Under the pieces are notes generated by a model, which made no database searches, was not told the DNA's origin, and worked only from the letters and a program-made list of their open reading frames with translations. This document shows positions 33,737-42,265 of a stretch of DNA of 64,000 bases, one piece after another (within the stretch, counting starts at the first letter, position 1; each line of letters begins with the position of its first letter). A program made the position numbers and the translations under genes. This DNA comes from Brevibacterium jeotgali (GTDB lineage Bacteria > Actinomycetota > Actinomycetes > Actinomycetales > Brevibacteriaceae): NCBI RefSeq assembly GCF_900169175.1, contig NZ_FXZM01000013.1:1-64000 (forward strand), in the 5' to 3' direction.

Positions 33737-34588
33737 TCAGCCGTTCCGAACCTGGTCCAGTACCGGCATCAAGTAGGTCTTGAACTTCTCCGGGTTCTCC
33801 GACATCGGGAAGTGACCCACCTCTTCCATCAGCGTATAGGTCGACCCAGCCACTTCGCGGTGGAGTGCCTGGCACTTCTCGGGGGTGGCCGACCAGTCGT
33901 AGGTGCCGCTGAGGACATGCAGCGCTACTTTGCTGGTGTCGATGTTCTTCGCTGTCTCAGTGGTGTCGTAGTCGATGCCGTAGTAGTACAGATCGCCGTG
34001 GAACACCGGCGGCGCCCCCTGGCTGTACATCCAGATGGTCTCGTTCTTCCGAGCCTCGGGACTCTGCGGCGCCATCATCGTGTACATCAGGCTCGGTTTC
34101 GAATCGTTGCTGAGACGCGGGTGGTTCCACCAGGGCATGATGTCCTGGATGTCGTGACTCTCCAGCGCGCCTTCCAGCGCGATGCACGCGCGGAACTCGT
34201 CGGGGTGGTTGAGCGCGAGGTCGGCGGCCAGGTGGCCTCCCATCGAGCAGCCCATGAAGACCGGGTCCTGCAGGTCGAGCGCTTCGACGAACTTCAGCAC
34301 GAACTCCTTAAAGAAAGCCGCGCGCAGCTTGTACTCGACTTTCCACCACTCGACGCCCTCCGGTGGCAATGACTTGCCGTGATAGGGCAGGTCGTAGACG
34401 ATGACGCGGTAGTTCTCCGTGACGTCGGGGTCATTGAGGAGGTGGCGGTACTGCCGTCCGTCGCTTCCGGCAGTGTGCTGACAGACAAGGGGAATCCCTG
34501 TGCCGTTCTCCTCGAAGTAGACGCGGTACTCCGTCCCGTCCACCTCGATGAAAACGTACTTTCCTGTGATGTCGCTGATCGAGCTCAT
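33737..34588 (-). CDS. alpha/beta fold hydrolase
   Basis: A 283-residue alpha/beta hydrolase with the nucleophile elbow FMGCSMGGHLA (Ser near residue 114), an oxyanion region VCQHTAGSDG and the catalytic His in EEVGHFPMSENP. It could be an ester, lactone or C-C hydrolase of a degradation pathway. GAGGAG precedes the ATG at 34586-34588. It follows an SCP2-like gene by 10 bases, so the two form an operon divergent from an AraC-type regulator. Confidence 0.8.
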   Translation of the reverse strand: MSSISDITGKYVFIEVDGTEYRVYFEENGTGIPLVCQHTAGSDGRQYRHLLNDPDVTENYRVIVYDLPYHGKSLPPEGVEWWKVEYKLRAAFFKEFVLKFVEALDLQDPVFMGCSMGGHLAADLALNHPDEFRACIALEGALESHDIQDIMPWWNHPRLSNDSKPSLMYTMMAPQSPEARKNETIWMYSQGAPPVFHGDLYYYGIDYDTTETAKNIDTSKVALHVLSGTYDWSATPEKCQALHREVAGSTYTLMEEVGHFPMSENPEKFKTYLMPVLDQVRNG

Positions 34589-34598
34589 TGTGATCTCC

Positions 34599-34985
34599 TC
34601 ACTCGATGCCGCGCAGCATCTGCTGAAGCCTGCGCAGGGCCATGTGGAATCCGAAGAACTGCTCCAAGTCACCGTCGACCGTGAACCCATGGTGCAGCCA
34701 AGCGGAGTAGATGTCCTGGTAGAACGGGGCCGGCTCACGAACAAGCAACCTGTCCCACTCCTCCTTCGACGCCGCGATGGTGAAATCAGCTGCGGTGAAA
34801 ATCGTGGGATCCACTTCGATTCGATCCACTGCGCCTTCGTGCATCTGGATCACGACGGTGTCGTTACCGCGAACGACTTTGAACCGCCCTTCCCACTTTC
34901 GTGCTTTGAGCGTGAACTCCGGATCGGCGTTGAGCCTTTCGAGTGCAGCTTCGGCGGTTCCGCCGAGCTCTTGTAGTGCATTCAT
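34599..34985 (-). CDS. SCP2-like small protein
   Basis: A 128-residue protein whose layout (a central strand-rich part with DTVVIQMHEGAVDRIEVD and an alternating strand/helix end) resembles SCP2 sterol-transfer domains. These bind hydrophobic small molecules or acyl chains. The assignment is by pattern only. AGGAGGC precedes the ATG at 34983-34985. It is the first gene of the operon controlled, I infer, by the divergent AraC-type regulator. Confidence 0.6.
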   Translation of the reverse strand: MNALQELGGTAEAALERLNADPEFTLKARKWEGRFKVVRGNDTVVIQMHEGAVDRIEVDPTIFTAADFTIAASKEEWDRLLVREPAPFYQDIYSAWLHHGFTVDGDLEQFFGFHMALRRLQQMLRGIE

Positions 34986-35077
34986 CGGTGCCTCCTGTGC
35001 CATCGTGAATGTCACCGCGTCGACGTCGGTTGTCGACGGCGGGTGTGTGCCACGCTAGAGAGTTGCCGTCTGTGGAA

Positions 35078-35105
35078 GTATCCGTTCTCTGCAGAGGTGT
35101 ATCCG
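35078..35105. promoter_or_regulatory. tandem half-sites for the AraC-type regulator
   Basis: GTATCCG occurs at 35078-35084 and 35099-35105, a spacing of exactly 21 bases, or two helical turns. Read toward the hydrolase operon the half-site is CGGATAC. This is the usual arrangement for AraC-family dimers binding one face of the DNA. CTCTAGCG just downstream (minus strand, near 35055-35062) could hold the -10 of the operon. Confidence 0.55.
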
Positions 35106-35199
35106 ATTCGTGCAATGCCGTCGATCAGGTTCGATTGCTAGCGTCGTTCGCAAAGCTCTGCGGACGCTCTGGCGTCCCAAGTTCGCCGATGGGGGTAAC

Positions 35200-36213
35200 A
35201 TGGAGAAGCTTCGTAACTTCCGAGTCCTCGCGACTGACGATCTCGATGAGGCCCGCGCGGCCGTGTCATCAACGTATCTCGACCACCATCTGACGCAGCT
35301 GAGCAGCAGCGGCCTGCACTTCTCTCTGAATGCCTCCGAGTCATACGACGTGACTGTCGGGTACCTGACCTATGCGAGTGAGGTCAATCTGCAGATGCCG
35401 CCGAGCGGGGAGTTCTATCACGTCAACCTCACCACCGGTGGAAGGACCGACGCATGGCGCGATGACCGGCAGCGGTGGCAGACGTCCGACGGTGATTCCG
35501 GAGTCGTCCTGCTGCCCGAACAACTGTCGCGCGTGACCTGGTCACACGATGCCGAGCAAGTGATCTTCCGCTTCTCTCGGCGGCGACTCGAGGGCTACCT
35601 CGGTCGGCTCATCGGCAGAGAGGTCACGCAGCCCATCCAGTTCGATCTCGGGCTGGGTCTCCGCACACAGGTCGGGGCGGGCCTCTACGCGACAGCCCTA
35701 CAGATGGTCGACGAGTTCGATCGTCTTCAGTCCGTTCCCGGATTCGCCCAGATGGTCCGCCCCATGGAAGAACTGGTCATGACCCAGCTCATCTACGCTG
35801 CTCGGCACGATTACAGCGCAGAACTCAGAGCAGCAGACTCGACAGCCTCGGTTGGACCCCGCGGCCTCGGCAGCAGAGTCGATCGACGACTGCAAACCGT
35901 GCAGGAGTTCATCGACGCGAACCTCGGTGACCACATGAGCCTGGAGGGGATCGCCTCGGTCGGCGGAGTCAGCATACGGAGTCTTCACGCACTGTTCCGT
36001 TCGGAGCTGGGAACCACACCGCGTCGATACATTCTCGATCGACGCCTCAACGTCGTCCGTAACGAACTCGAGACGTCTTCTAGCGCCGAGACGGTGAGTT
36101 CGATCTGCACCCGGTGGGGGTTCACGCACTTGGGACGCTTCGCATCCGCATACAGGAGACGCTTTGGGGAACCACCCAGTTCAACGCTGCGCCGAAACCC
36201 TCAGATAGCATAA
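35200..36213 (+). CDS. AraC family transcriptional regulator
   Basis: A 337-residue regulator. The N-terminal 180 residues form a cupin-like AraC-binding-like domain (YDVTVGYLTYASEVNLQMPPSG...), and the C-terminal 100 residues carry the two helix-turn-helix motifs (MSLEGIASVGGVSIRSLHALFRS and ICTRWGFTHLGRFASAYRRRFG). The length and domain type match the AraC-binding_2/feaR-like group that controls aromatic or amine catabolism. ATG 35200 has GGGGG upstream and gives a natural N-terminus. It is divergent from the SCP2/hydrolase pair. Confidence 0.85.
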   Translation: MEKLRNFRVLATDDLDEARAAVSSTYLDHHLTQLSSSGLHFSLNASESYDVTVGYLTYASEVNLQMPPSGEFYHVNLTTGGRTDAWRDDRQRWQTSDGDSGVVLLPEQLSRVTWSHDAEQVIFRFSRRRLEGYLGRLIGREVTQPIQFDLGLGLRTQVGAGLYATALQMVDEFDRLQSVPGFAQMVRPMEELVMTQLIYAARHDYSAELRAADSTASVGPRGLGSRVDRRLQTVQEFIDANLGDHMSLEGIASVGGVSIRSLHALFRSELGTTPRRYILDRRLNVVRNELETSSSAETVSSICTRWGFTHLGRFASAYRRRFGEPPSSTLRRNPQIA

Positions 36214-36223
36214 GAAATCTGTC

Positions 36224-36478
36224 TCAGGCTCGGCCGCACCGACGCTCGCGAAGCAGGCAGAACAATGGTCTGCGGCGGACGGCGACTTCCTTCTTGCGCT
36301 TCGCTTTGCGCTGATTCAGCACTTGCAGCAGCTCATCCGCCTTCTGAAGCAGACGGTACTCACCCTCAAGGGTGTATTCGATCTGACGTCCGTCAGACAT
36401 CGTAAATGTCTTCACCTTACAGGCGACCGAATCGGGATTGCGCGCTGACTTTCCGTGGTGCGTAGCGGAGGTAGTCAT
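36224..36478 (-). CDS. small basic protein, doubtful
   Basis: An 84-residue open frame with a basic C-terminal half (NQRKAKRKKEVAVRRRP) and a possible DNA- or RNA-binding character. MTTSATHHGKSARNPDSV starts it. The region is less GC-rich than its surroundings, which may indicate transfer. No family is recognised. The ribosome-binding site is weak, so the coding call is uncertain. Confidence 0.35.
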   Translation of the reverse strand: MTTSATHHGKSARNPDSVACKVKTFTMSDGRQIEYTLEGEYRLLQKADELLQVLNQRKAKRKKEVAVRRRPLFCLLRERRCGRA

Positions 36479-36591
36479 CAATCCATCTCGTTTTCATACG
36501 TAAGACAGTACCGAAAGAATTTGAGAGACCGTCTCGACTCACGGCCAGCGCTATCAGACCCACGTGTGGCGCGGAGGCCTTCCCCGGGACG

Positions 36592-37848
36592 CTACGGGGC
36601 CTTCGTCTGCTCCTGAACCGATCCCCGCAACCGACGCGCGAACCAGATCGCGAACAGCGTCGTCGCCGGCATCGTCACCGTGAGGCCCACGATGCCCGCA
36701 AGCAGCTGCACGATCGTGTGCGCGACGGTCTCCGACTGCAGCAGCGCCCACACCGGCATCCCGTAGGACTTCGCTGCGACGAACGCCGCGAGGCTCGCAC
36801 CGACGACGGAGAAGCTCACGGTGTAGATCGCACTCGCCGCATGGTCCTGCCCCACATCCAGCGCCCGCTTCATGAGTGAGGGCTGGCGTTTGCGGAGGCT
36901 GCGCCGTGTCGCCGGCTCACCACTCGGGTGAGGGTCGTATGTCGCGTCGCCTCCGCGGCTGTGTCCGTGGTCGTGGCCGCCTTCACCCTGGAATCCCAGG
37001 AGTGAGAAGACGACTGACGCCTGAGCCACGGTGATGTCGTTGAGGATGCCGATCAGGGCGATGAGCAGAGCGGCGAGCGCCAGGACGGAGATGTCGATGT
37101 CCCCGGTGACGAACACTGCGGCGGACGTCGTCTCCGTGATCCCGGTGAGCCGTGCGACGGAGGAGAAGATCCAGCCGGCGAGCATCGCCGCACCTACACC
37201 GGCGACCGTGCCCGCCCACGCCGCCAGAGTCTTCGCCCCGAATCCGTGGGTGAAGTGCAGGACGACGGTGACCACCAGCACTGCGGTCAGAGCGGAGTAG
37301 ATGAGCGGATTCCCGCCCTCGTGCACACCTGTGACGAGGAACAGCCAGATGAAGAGTGCGGAGACCAGCAGGGACACGAAGGCCCGCAGTCCCTTGCCTC
37401 CCACGCTCAGAGCGACGAGCGCCAGGGTGATGGCCGCGAAGATCGCCAGGGAGGTTCCGCGCTCCACCGAATGGAAGGAATGCAGCACTTCACCCTGGAC
37501 GGGCGTGGCGGTCTGGATGACGACGCGGTCGCCGTCCTCCAGACCTGCGACCCAGCCTTCACGGGTGATGCCGATCTCCTGGGTCGCGCGGTCGTCCAGG
37601 TGTGCGGTCGCCTGACCGCAGTGGGAGTCCGCATCGATCCAGTCGGCGGCGCAGTCAGCCAGTTCGACGTCGCTGAGCTCTGCTCGCGAGTAGTCCAGCG
37701 TCGTCCCGTTCGGCAGTGCCGCCGGCTGCTGCGACGGCCACAGTGCCAGCACGATCGGCAGTGCGAAGACGAGCACGCAGCCGACGACGATCAGGGAGAC
37801 GAAGGTCTCCCGTGAGAATCCGGAGAAGCGAAGAGCTGGCAGGCGCAT
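36592..37848 (-). CDS. YibE/F family membrane protein
   Basis: A 418-residue membrane protein. One N-terminal helix is followed by an extracytoplasmic domain (residues about 45-130). Six or seven helices then carry the YibE/F signature (GGKGLRAFVSLLVSALFIWLFLVTG and DITVAQASVVFSLLG). A His/Gly-rich segment (GGHDHGHSRG) lies in a loop. The family function is unknown; membrane permease-like roles have been suggested. The gene stands alone and ends before the divergent region at 36.5 kb. Confidence 0.82.
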   Translation of the reverse strand: MRLPALRFSGFSRETFVSLIVVGCVLVFALPIVLALWPSQQPAALPNGTTLDYSRAELSDVELADCAADWIDADSHCGQATAHLDDRATQEIGITREGWVAGLEDGDRVVIQTATPVQGEVLHSFHSVERGTSLAIFAAITLALVALSVGGKGLRAFVSLLVSALFIWLFLVTGVHEGGNPLIYSALTAVLVVTVVLHFTHGFGAKTLAAWAGTVAGVGAAMLAGWIFSSVARLTGITETTSAAVFVTGDIDISVLALAALLIALIGILNDITVAQASVVFSLLGFQGEGGHDHGHSRGGDATYDPHPSGEPATRRSLRKRQPSLMKRALDVGQDHAASAIYTVSFSVVGASLAAFVAAKSYGMPVWALLQSETVAHTIVQLLAGIVGLTVTMPATTLFAIWFARRLRGSVQEQTKAP

Positions 37849-37896
37849 GCCCCCAGTGTTCCCTATGAGCCCGCTTCAGGTGGAGTGTGCACGCAA

Positions 37897-37933
37897 CTGG
37901 AGGACGCCCTCGCGCTGCGAGGGCGTCCTCCAG
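37897..37933. terminator. 17-bp perfect hairpin between divergently oriented neighbours
   Basis: CTGGAGGACGCCCTCGC at 37897-37913 pairs perfectly with its complement at 37917-37933 around a 3-base loop. It lies 13 bases after the stop of the oxidoreductase gene (minus strand) and 48 bases before the YibE/F start. It should stop read-through from that gene toward YibE/F. Confidence 0.75.
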
Positions 37934-37946
37934 GGGTCAGTCGACT

Positions 37947-38879
37947 TCAGAATTCCAGGACGATCCGTCCCCGGACGCCGCCTGCTTCGAGCCGGCGGTG
38001 AGCCTCCGGCGCCTGATCCATCGGCAGGGCGTCTGCCACGCGCAGGGTGACGACGCCGTCCTCCGCCTGCTGCCGCAGCGTGTCGAGCGCCTCCGGGTTC
38101 TTCGCGTACTTGCTCACGACGATCGACCAGAACTTCACCCCACGATCGCGCTCGCCCTTGTCGCCACGGATCGTCACGATCGTCGCGCCGTCCTTCGCAG
38201 CGGGCACGATCTCATCCAGCTGCACGGATCCGTCGATCATGCCGTCGACGCCGTCGGGGTACCTCTCCCGCACTGCGGCTGCGAATCCTTCTCCGCGGGG
38301 CAGGACGACGTCGGCGCCCAGGGAGGCGACCAGCTCTTGATCCGCTTCCGAGGCATCTGCGATGACCGTGTGGCCGTCCGCCTTCGCCAACTGCACCGAA
38401 TAACCGCCGAACGCGCCGGCCGCACCCGTAACTGCGATCGTCGACCCTGCGGGCAGGTTGAGCTTGTCGAGTGCCAGGCGGGCGGTGAGTCCGTTCATCG
38501 GGAGAGTCGAGGCTTCGATGAGCGAGGCACCGTCGGGGATGCGGGCGACGGACTCCACCGGCACCGCGACCTTCTCTGCGTAGGCGCCGTGGGATCCGTT
38601 CGGCACGACGATCGCCATGACCGCATCGGCGATCTCCAGATCCGTATCCGTGTCCGGACCGATCGCTTCGATCATGCCCGCAGCATCCATGCCGACGACG
38701 TAGGGCGGCTGCGCACCTGCGGCATCGCGCATGCCGACCCTGCGCATCGTGTCCGTGGGACTCACCGCTGCAGCGCGCACGCGGATGACCACCTCGCCGG
38801 GGCCCGGCACCGGATCGGGAAGCTCCATCACTTCGAGGACGTCGGGACCACCGGGCTCTGTGTATGCGATTGCCTTCAT
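37947..38879 (-). CDS. NADP-dependent oxidoreductase (quinone-reductase-like MDR)
   Basis: A 310-residue medium-chain dehydrogenase/reductase. The start MKAIAYTEPGGPDVLEV and the nucleotide-binding stretch GSTIAVTGAAGAFGGYSVQLAK are typical of zinc-free quinone reductase-like enzymes. No catalytic zinc cysteines are seen. It probably reduces quinones or enals with NADPH. The ATG at 38877-38879 is chosen over the longer frame. The gene stands alone next to a membrane protein gene. Confidence 0.85.
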   Translation of the reverse strand: MKAIAYTEPGGPDVLEVMELPDPVPGPGEVVIRVRAAAVSPTDTMRRVGMRDAAGAQPPYVVGMDAAGMIEAIGPDTDTDLEIADAVMAIVVPNGSHGAYAEKVAVPVESVARIPDGASLIEASTLPMNGLTARLALDKLNLPAGSTIAVTGAAGAFGGYSVQLAKADGHTVIADASEADQELVASLGADVVLPRGEGFAAAVRERYPDGVDGMIDGSVQLDEIVPAAKDGATIVTIRGDKGERDRGVKFWSIVVSKYAKNPEALDTLRQQAEDGVVTLRVADALPMDQAPEAHRRLEAGGVRGRIVLEF

Positions 38880-38906
38880 GTGTCGCACAACACTCGATCC
38901 GAGGCT

Positions 38907-40010
38907 CTATTCCCGCCGTCCGCCATCCGGACCTGCGTCCTCTCCCGGTCGCACGGACGCCTGCTCCGCGGCCTTCTGCCTCTGCCGGAACCGCTGGGCC
39001 TGCCGTCGACCATGCGTGAGCTCGTTGATCGAGTCCGTGTCATCGAAGTTGGAGCCGAGCGCCCCGGCGACGGTACCCATCGAGGCGCTCAGCCACGCGA
39101 TGTCGACGTAGTTCCACACTGACACCTCGACGCCGATCGTCGTGGCCATGAATCCCGTCTCTATGACGACGAGTGAGCCGACGAGGATACCGACGAAGAG
39201 CACAGCGTAGAGCAGTCCCACCGTGACCAGCAGAGTCACCACCGTCGAGGCGTTGTACAGCGCCGTCTCCGCCGGAGAGCCCACCTGACGGGGTCGCTCC
39301 CACAGTCGGTTCCCGACCAGAAGCCACAGCACCATCGTCACGATCACCGACACCGTGATGAGTCCCAGTCGCACTGGGGACAGCGCATAGGCCATCTCCC
39401 AGATCGATGAGTAGAAGATGCCGAAGGCCCCCGTCGCCGCGGCCGCTGCCAGGACACCCGACATCTTGGTCACCGCCGCGAGGGGCTCGTTGGTCCGCAC
39501 CATCCCCAGCACCAGGCGCAGACGGCCGGGCCGCCACCAGGGCGAGGCGATGTACACGGACCGGCCCGTCTCCGAATCCTGCTCGTGCACTACGCCGTAA
39601 TCAATGCGGCGATCCCCGCTGCCCGGCGCCTCCTCCGCGACAAGCGCATCGAGCGAATCGAACATCGCGGCGCGGAGGTTCTTCACCACGTTCGACCATC
39701 CGAGAGCAGGCAGGGAGATGATCGCGGCGCCTTCGGCGAAATGCAGGCCGACCATCTTGACCCGCCCGCCAGCGCTGCGTGGGATTTCGGTGACGATGAC
39801 CATGAAGTCCGCCTCATCGCGCCGCGCCCACTCCCTCACCGTCTCCATGTCCAGTGTGCCGTCGTCGCGCAGGGGGATCCGACGGTTCTTGTGATGCAGG
39901 ACGAGGTCTGCCTCGGTCTCGTCCTGCTGTCTCGCAGCGAGCACCTTCTCCACCGCCTTCATCGGCAGTCCGGGGTCAGCGAAGATATCGACATGAAATT
40001 CGCGGTCCAT
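38907..40010 (-). CDS. conserved membrane protein of unknown function
   Basis: A 367-residue protein with a polar N-terminal half (MDREFHVDIFADPGLPMKAVEKVLAARQQDE) of about 165 residues, then hydrophobic segments from about residue 185 (VLAAAAATGAFGIFYSSIW, LITVSVIVTMVLWLLVG and ETALYNASTVVTLLVTVGLLYAVLF). The C-terminus is charged and Arg/Asp/Gly-rich. No family is recognised. It is probably a membrane protein with a cytoplasmic sensory or enzymatic head. Confidence 0.6.
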   Translation of the reverse strand: MDREFHVDIFADPGLPMKAVEKVLAARQQDETEADLVLHHKNRRIPLRDDGTLDMETVREWARRDEADFMVIVTEIPRSAGGRVKMVGLHFAEGAAIISLPALGWSNVVKNLRAAMFDSLDALVAEEAPGSGDRRIDYGVVHEQDSETGRSVYIASPWWRPGRLRLVLGMVRTNEPLAAVTKMSGVLAAAAATGAFGIFYSSIWEMAYALSPVRLGLITVSVIVTMVLWLLVGNRLWERPRQVGSPAETALYNASTVVTLLVTVGLLYAVLFVGILVGSLVVIETGFMATTIGVEVSVWNYVDIAWLSASMGTVAGALGSNFDDTDSINELTHGRRQAQRFRQRQKAAEQASVRPGEDAGPDGGRRE

Positions 40011-40079
40011 TCGACTCACGGTACGGGGTTCATCCGACTCCGCACAGGGGACGCACGTGCAGTCTGGGAGGGCTTCGCT

Positions 40080-40745
40080 TCACAGGTGCAGCCGTTTGCC
40101 CAGTTCGTGGCGGACCTCCGTGCCGCGGGCGAACTGCAGGAATGACAGCGCCACCAGGCTCAGCACGCCGCAGACGACCGATGGCAGCGGGTCCTCCACC
40201 CACCCGAAGCCCAGGAAGCCGATGGGTGCCAGCCCCAGCAGCACCGCCAGCCCTGTGTAGACGATGTGCTCTCCCACCTCGATGCGCATCACCCGCACCG
40301 TGATGATGAGGGCCACGATCGAACAGGCGCAGAGACTGGGCACCGCATACGTGAGCGACCAGCCGTGCCAGCCGGTGAGGTAGTCCCAGTACGTCACCGA
40401 CAGGCCCACCAGCACGACCAGGTACACGGTGCCCTTCGCGACGTTGCGCCGCTTGCGCACCGCCATGATCACGACCAGCCACATCGCCGCCACTCCCAGC
40501 CACAGCGAGCGCAGCACGCCGATGCCGTCGCTGTCGCGGTTGAACAGCAGCTGCGCGGCGAACGACAGGACGACCACCGCGAGCGAACTCAGGAACAGCG
40601 TCCGCAGCACCCGCCGGCGGGAGAAGTCCAGGGGGATCACGGGGAACGGCTCGCCGCACCCCTCGCCCTCCAGCCGAGCACGGCACAGAGGACACGCCGT
40701 CCACGTGCCCTCGACGTCGACCGCGCACTCCCCACAGCGCTTCAT
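40080..40745 (-). CDS. DUF6320 membrane protein with zinc ribbon
   Basis: The 221-residue protein starts with a zinc-ribbon-like pair of CxxC motifs (CGEC at residues 4-7 and CPLC at 18-21), then a hydrophobic series of about five helices from residue 48. This layout is that of DUF6320. It ends the operon of esterase and acyltransferase genes, with an ATGA overlap. I infer that it forms a membrane complex with the acyltransferase, perhaps to place an acylated product. Confidence 0.72.
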   Translation of the reverse strand: MKRCGECAVDVEGTWTACPLCRARLEGEGCGEPFPVIPLDFSRRRVLRTLFLSSLAVVVLSFAAQLLFNRDSDGIGVLRSLWLGVAAMWLVVIMAVRKRRNVAKGTVYLVVLVGLSVTYWDYLTGWHGWSLTYAVPSLCACSIVALIITVRVMRIEVGEHIVYTGLAVLLGLAPIGFLGFGWVEDPLPSVVCGVLSLVALSFLQFARGTEVRHELGKRLHL

Positions 40746-42265
40746 GAGCGGAGCTCCGCGCCGTCAGTGACCTCGGCGACCTCGTCCTCGGTCACACGGG
40801 TGGCAGCGACGGACACGTCCACGCCGCCGGCGGCGAGCATCCGTGCGAACTCCCGCACGTGGTCGGTCTCCGTGAACGGCGAGGTGAAGCTGACCGTGAG
40901 CATCCCATCGTGCGACATGGAGCAGAACTGCGGGCGGACCGCGGTCACGTGGAACATCATCCGCCGCACGCGCGATTCGGCGGGCTCCGGCAGTGCCACG
41001 CGGCCCAGGTTGGACACGGCCACCGTCAGCCCCCGGTTGTTGGCGATGTTGACCAGCCCCAGGATGACGTCCTTGAGGCCCCGGGGCAGGATCCGCAGCA
41101 GCGGCATCCGCTCGAACCGGATGAACCTGCGCAGCTTGCGCTCGAGGGCCTCCGGAGTGGCCTCCGGACCGAACTGCTCCTCCAGATTCCGGCAGATGGC
41201 GCCGAGGTCGTCGTCCCCCTGTCCGTACGTGTGCTCCACTCGGACGGTGGCGAAGAAGTTCCGCGGCGAGTTCGACGGGAAGAACTGGCGCAGGTTCACG
41301 GGGACAGAGGCCGCGATCGTCTGCGACCTGCCGAGTCCGCCGGCGGAGAGCCGGACGGCTTCGAAGAACAGACCGGTGAGGTACATGGTCATCGAGACGC
41401 CCTGAGCACGGGCGAGCGCAAGCACCTGCGTCGCCGGCATGCTCAGCTCGACCAGCCGCGGCCGGTTGTCCGGTGTCCTGGTCCCCCGCACGCGGTGCAC
41501 GCCACGGACAGTCCTGCGACCCACCGCCACCGGGCGGCGACGCGGGCGGGAAGGCGCGGCGGCCTCGGCGGCGGAGCCTTCCGTCGGGGTGTCGGTCGTG
41601 GTCGTCTCGTCGGCCGTGGGAGGGCCGGACCCGGCCTCGTCGTGCGCAGGCGCGGTGCCGTCCCCCGTCGGCCTGTCGCTGCGCCGACCCCTGCGGAAGT
41701 AGTGGGCGAAGCTGTCGGACGTCAGGCCCAGCGCGTCTGCGGCGGCCTCGCTGGGGTCGGCGTGCAGGTCCGCGGCCTGGTCGGGGGCGTCAGGATGCTC
41801 GAGGAGGACGGCCTCGGGATCAGCGTCCTGCGGCTGCGCGGTCGCAGGATCGCGCAGGCGGACATAGGAGTCCAGGAGGTCGGTCAGGAACCACAGGGCG
41901 CCGGTGCCGTCGGACAGGGCGTGGAAGACCTCGAGCGATATCCGGCGTTCGTGGTGGACGACGCGGAACAGCAGACTGCGGCGGTCGACCTGGTAGAGGG
42001 CCGCGCAGGTGTGTTCGTCCTCCTGGGTGGCGACGGGGCGCAGGTCGCTGTCCTGCAGGTAGTACCAGAAGACTCCCCGGCGCATCACCGCATGGTAGAG
42101 CGGATAGCGGTCGTAGACCTCGTCGAGCGCCGCCTGCAGGAGGAGCGGATCCACTTCGTGGTCCATCTCCGCGCTGATGCGGAACACCTTGGGGTCCGCG
42201 TCGCTGCGCGCGGCGAGGAAGATGTTCGACGCGTTGTCCAGCCGCACCCAGGCGGGGCGGTTCAC
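40742..42265 (-). CDS. WS/DGAT-like (alcohol acetyltransferase) acyltransferase
   Basis: A 507-residue acyltransferase of the wax synthase/DGAT or alcohol acetyltransferase group. The active-site motif HxxxDG occurs as FHALSDGTGA (near residue 112), and the N-terminal half has RLDNASNIFLAAR. The C-terminal half has VNLRQFFPSNSPRNFFATVRVE, typical of this fold. A low-complexity insertion of Ala/Asp/Thr lies near residues 165-250. The GTG start overlaps the esterase gene stop (GTGA). It would join an acyl group to an alcohol, of unknown nature. Confidence 0.75.
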   Translation of the reverse strand: MNRPAWVRLDNASNIFLAARSDADPKVFRISAEMDHEVDPLLLQAALDEVYDRYPLYHAVMRRGVFWYYLQDSDLRPVATQEDEHTCAALYQVDRRSLLFRVVHHERRISLEVFHALSDGTGALWFLTDLLDSYVRLRDPATAQPQDADPEAVLLEHPDAPDQAADLHADPSEAAADALGLTSDSFAHYFRRGRRSDRPTGDGTAPAHDEAGSGPPTADETTTTDTPTEGSAAEAAAPSRPRRRPVAVGRRTVRGVHRVRGTRTPDNRPRLVELSMPATQVLALARAQGVSMTMYLTGLFFEAVRLSAGGLGRSQTIAASVPVNLRQFFPSNSPRNFFATVRVEHTYGQGDDDLGAICRNLEEQFGPEATPEALERKLRRFIRFERMPLLRILPRGLKDVILGLVNIANNRGLTVAVSNLGRVALPEPAESRVRRMMFHVTAVRPQFCSMSHDGMLTVSFTSPFTETDHVREFARMLAAGGVDVSVAATRVTEDEVAEVTDGAELRS

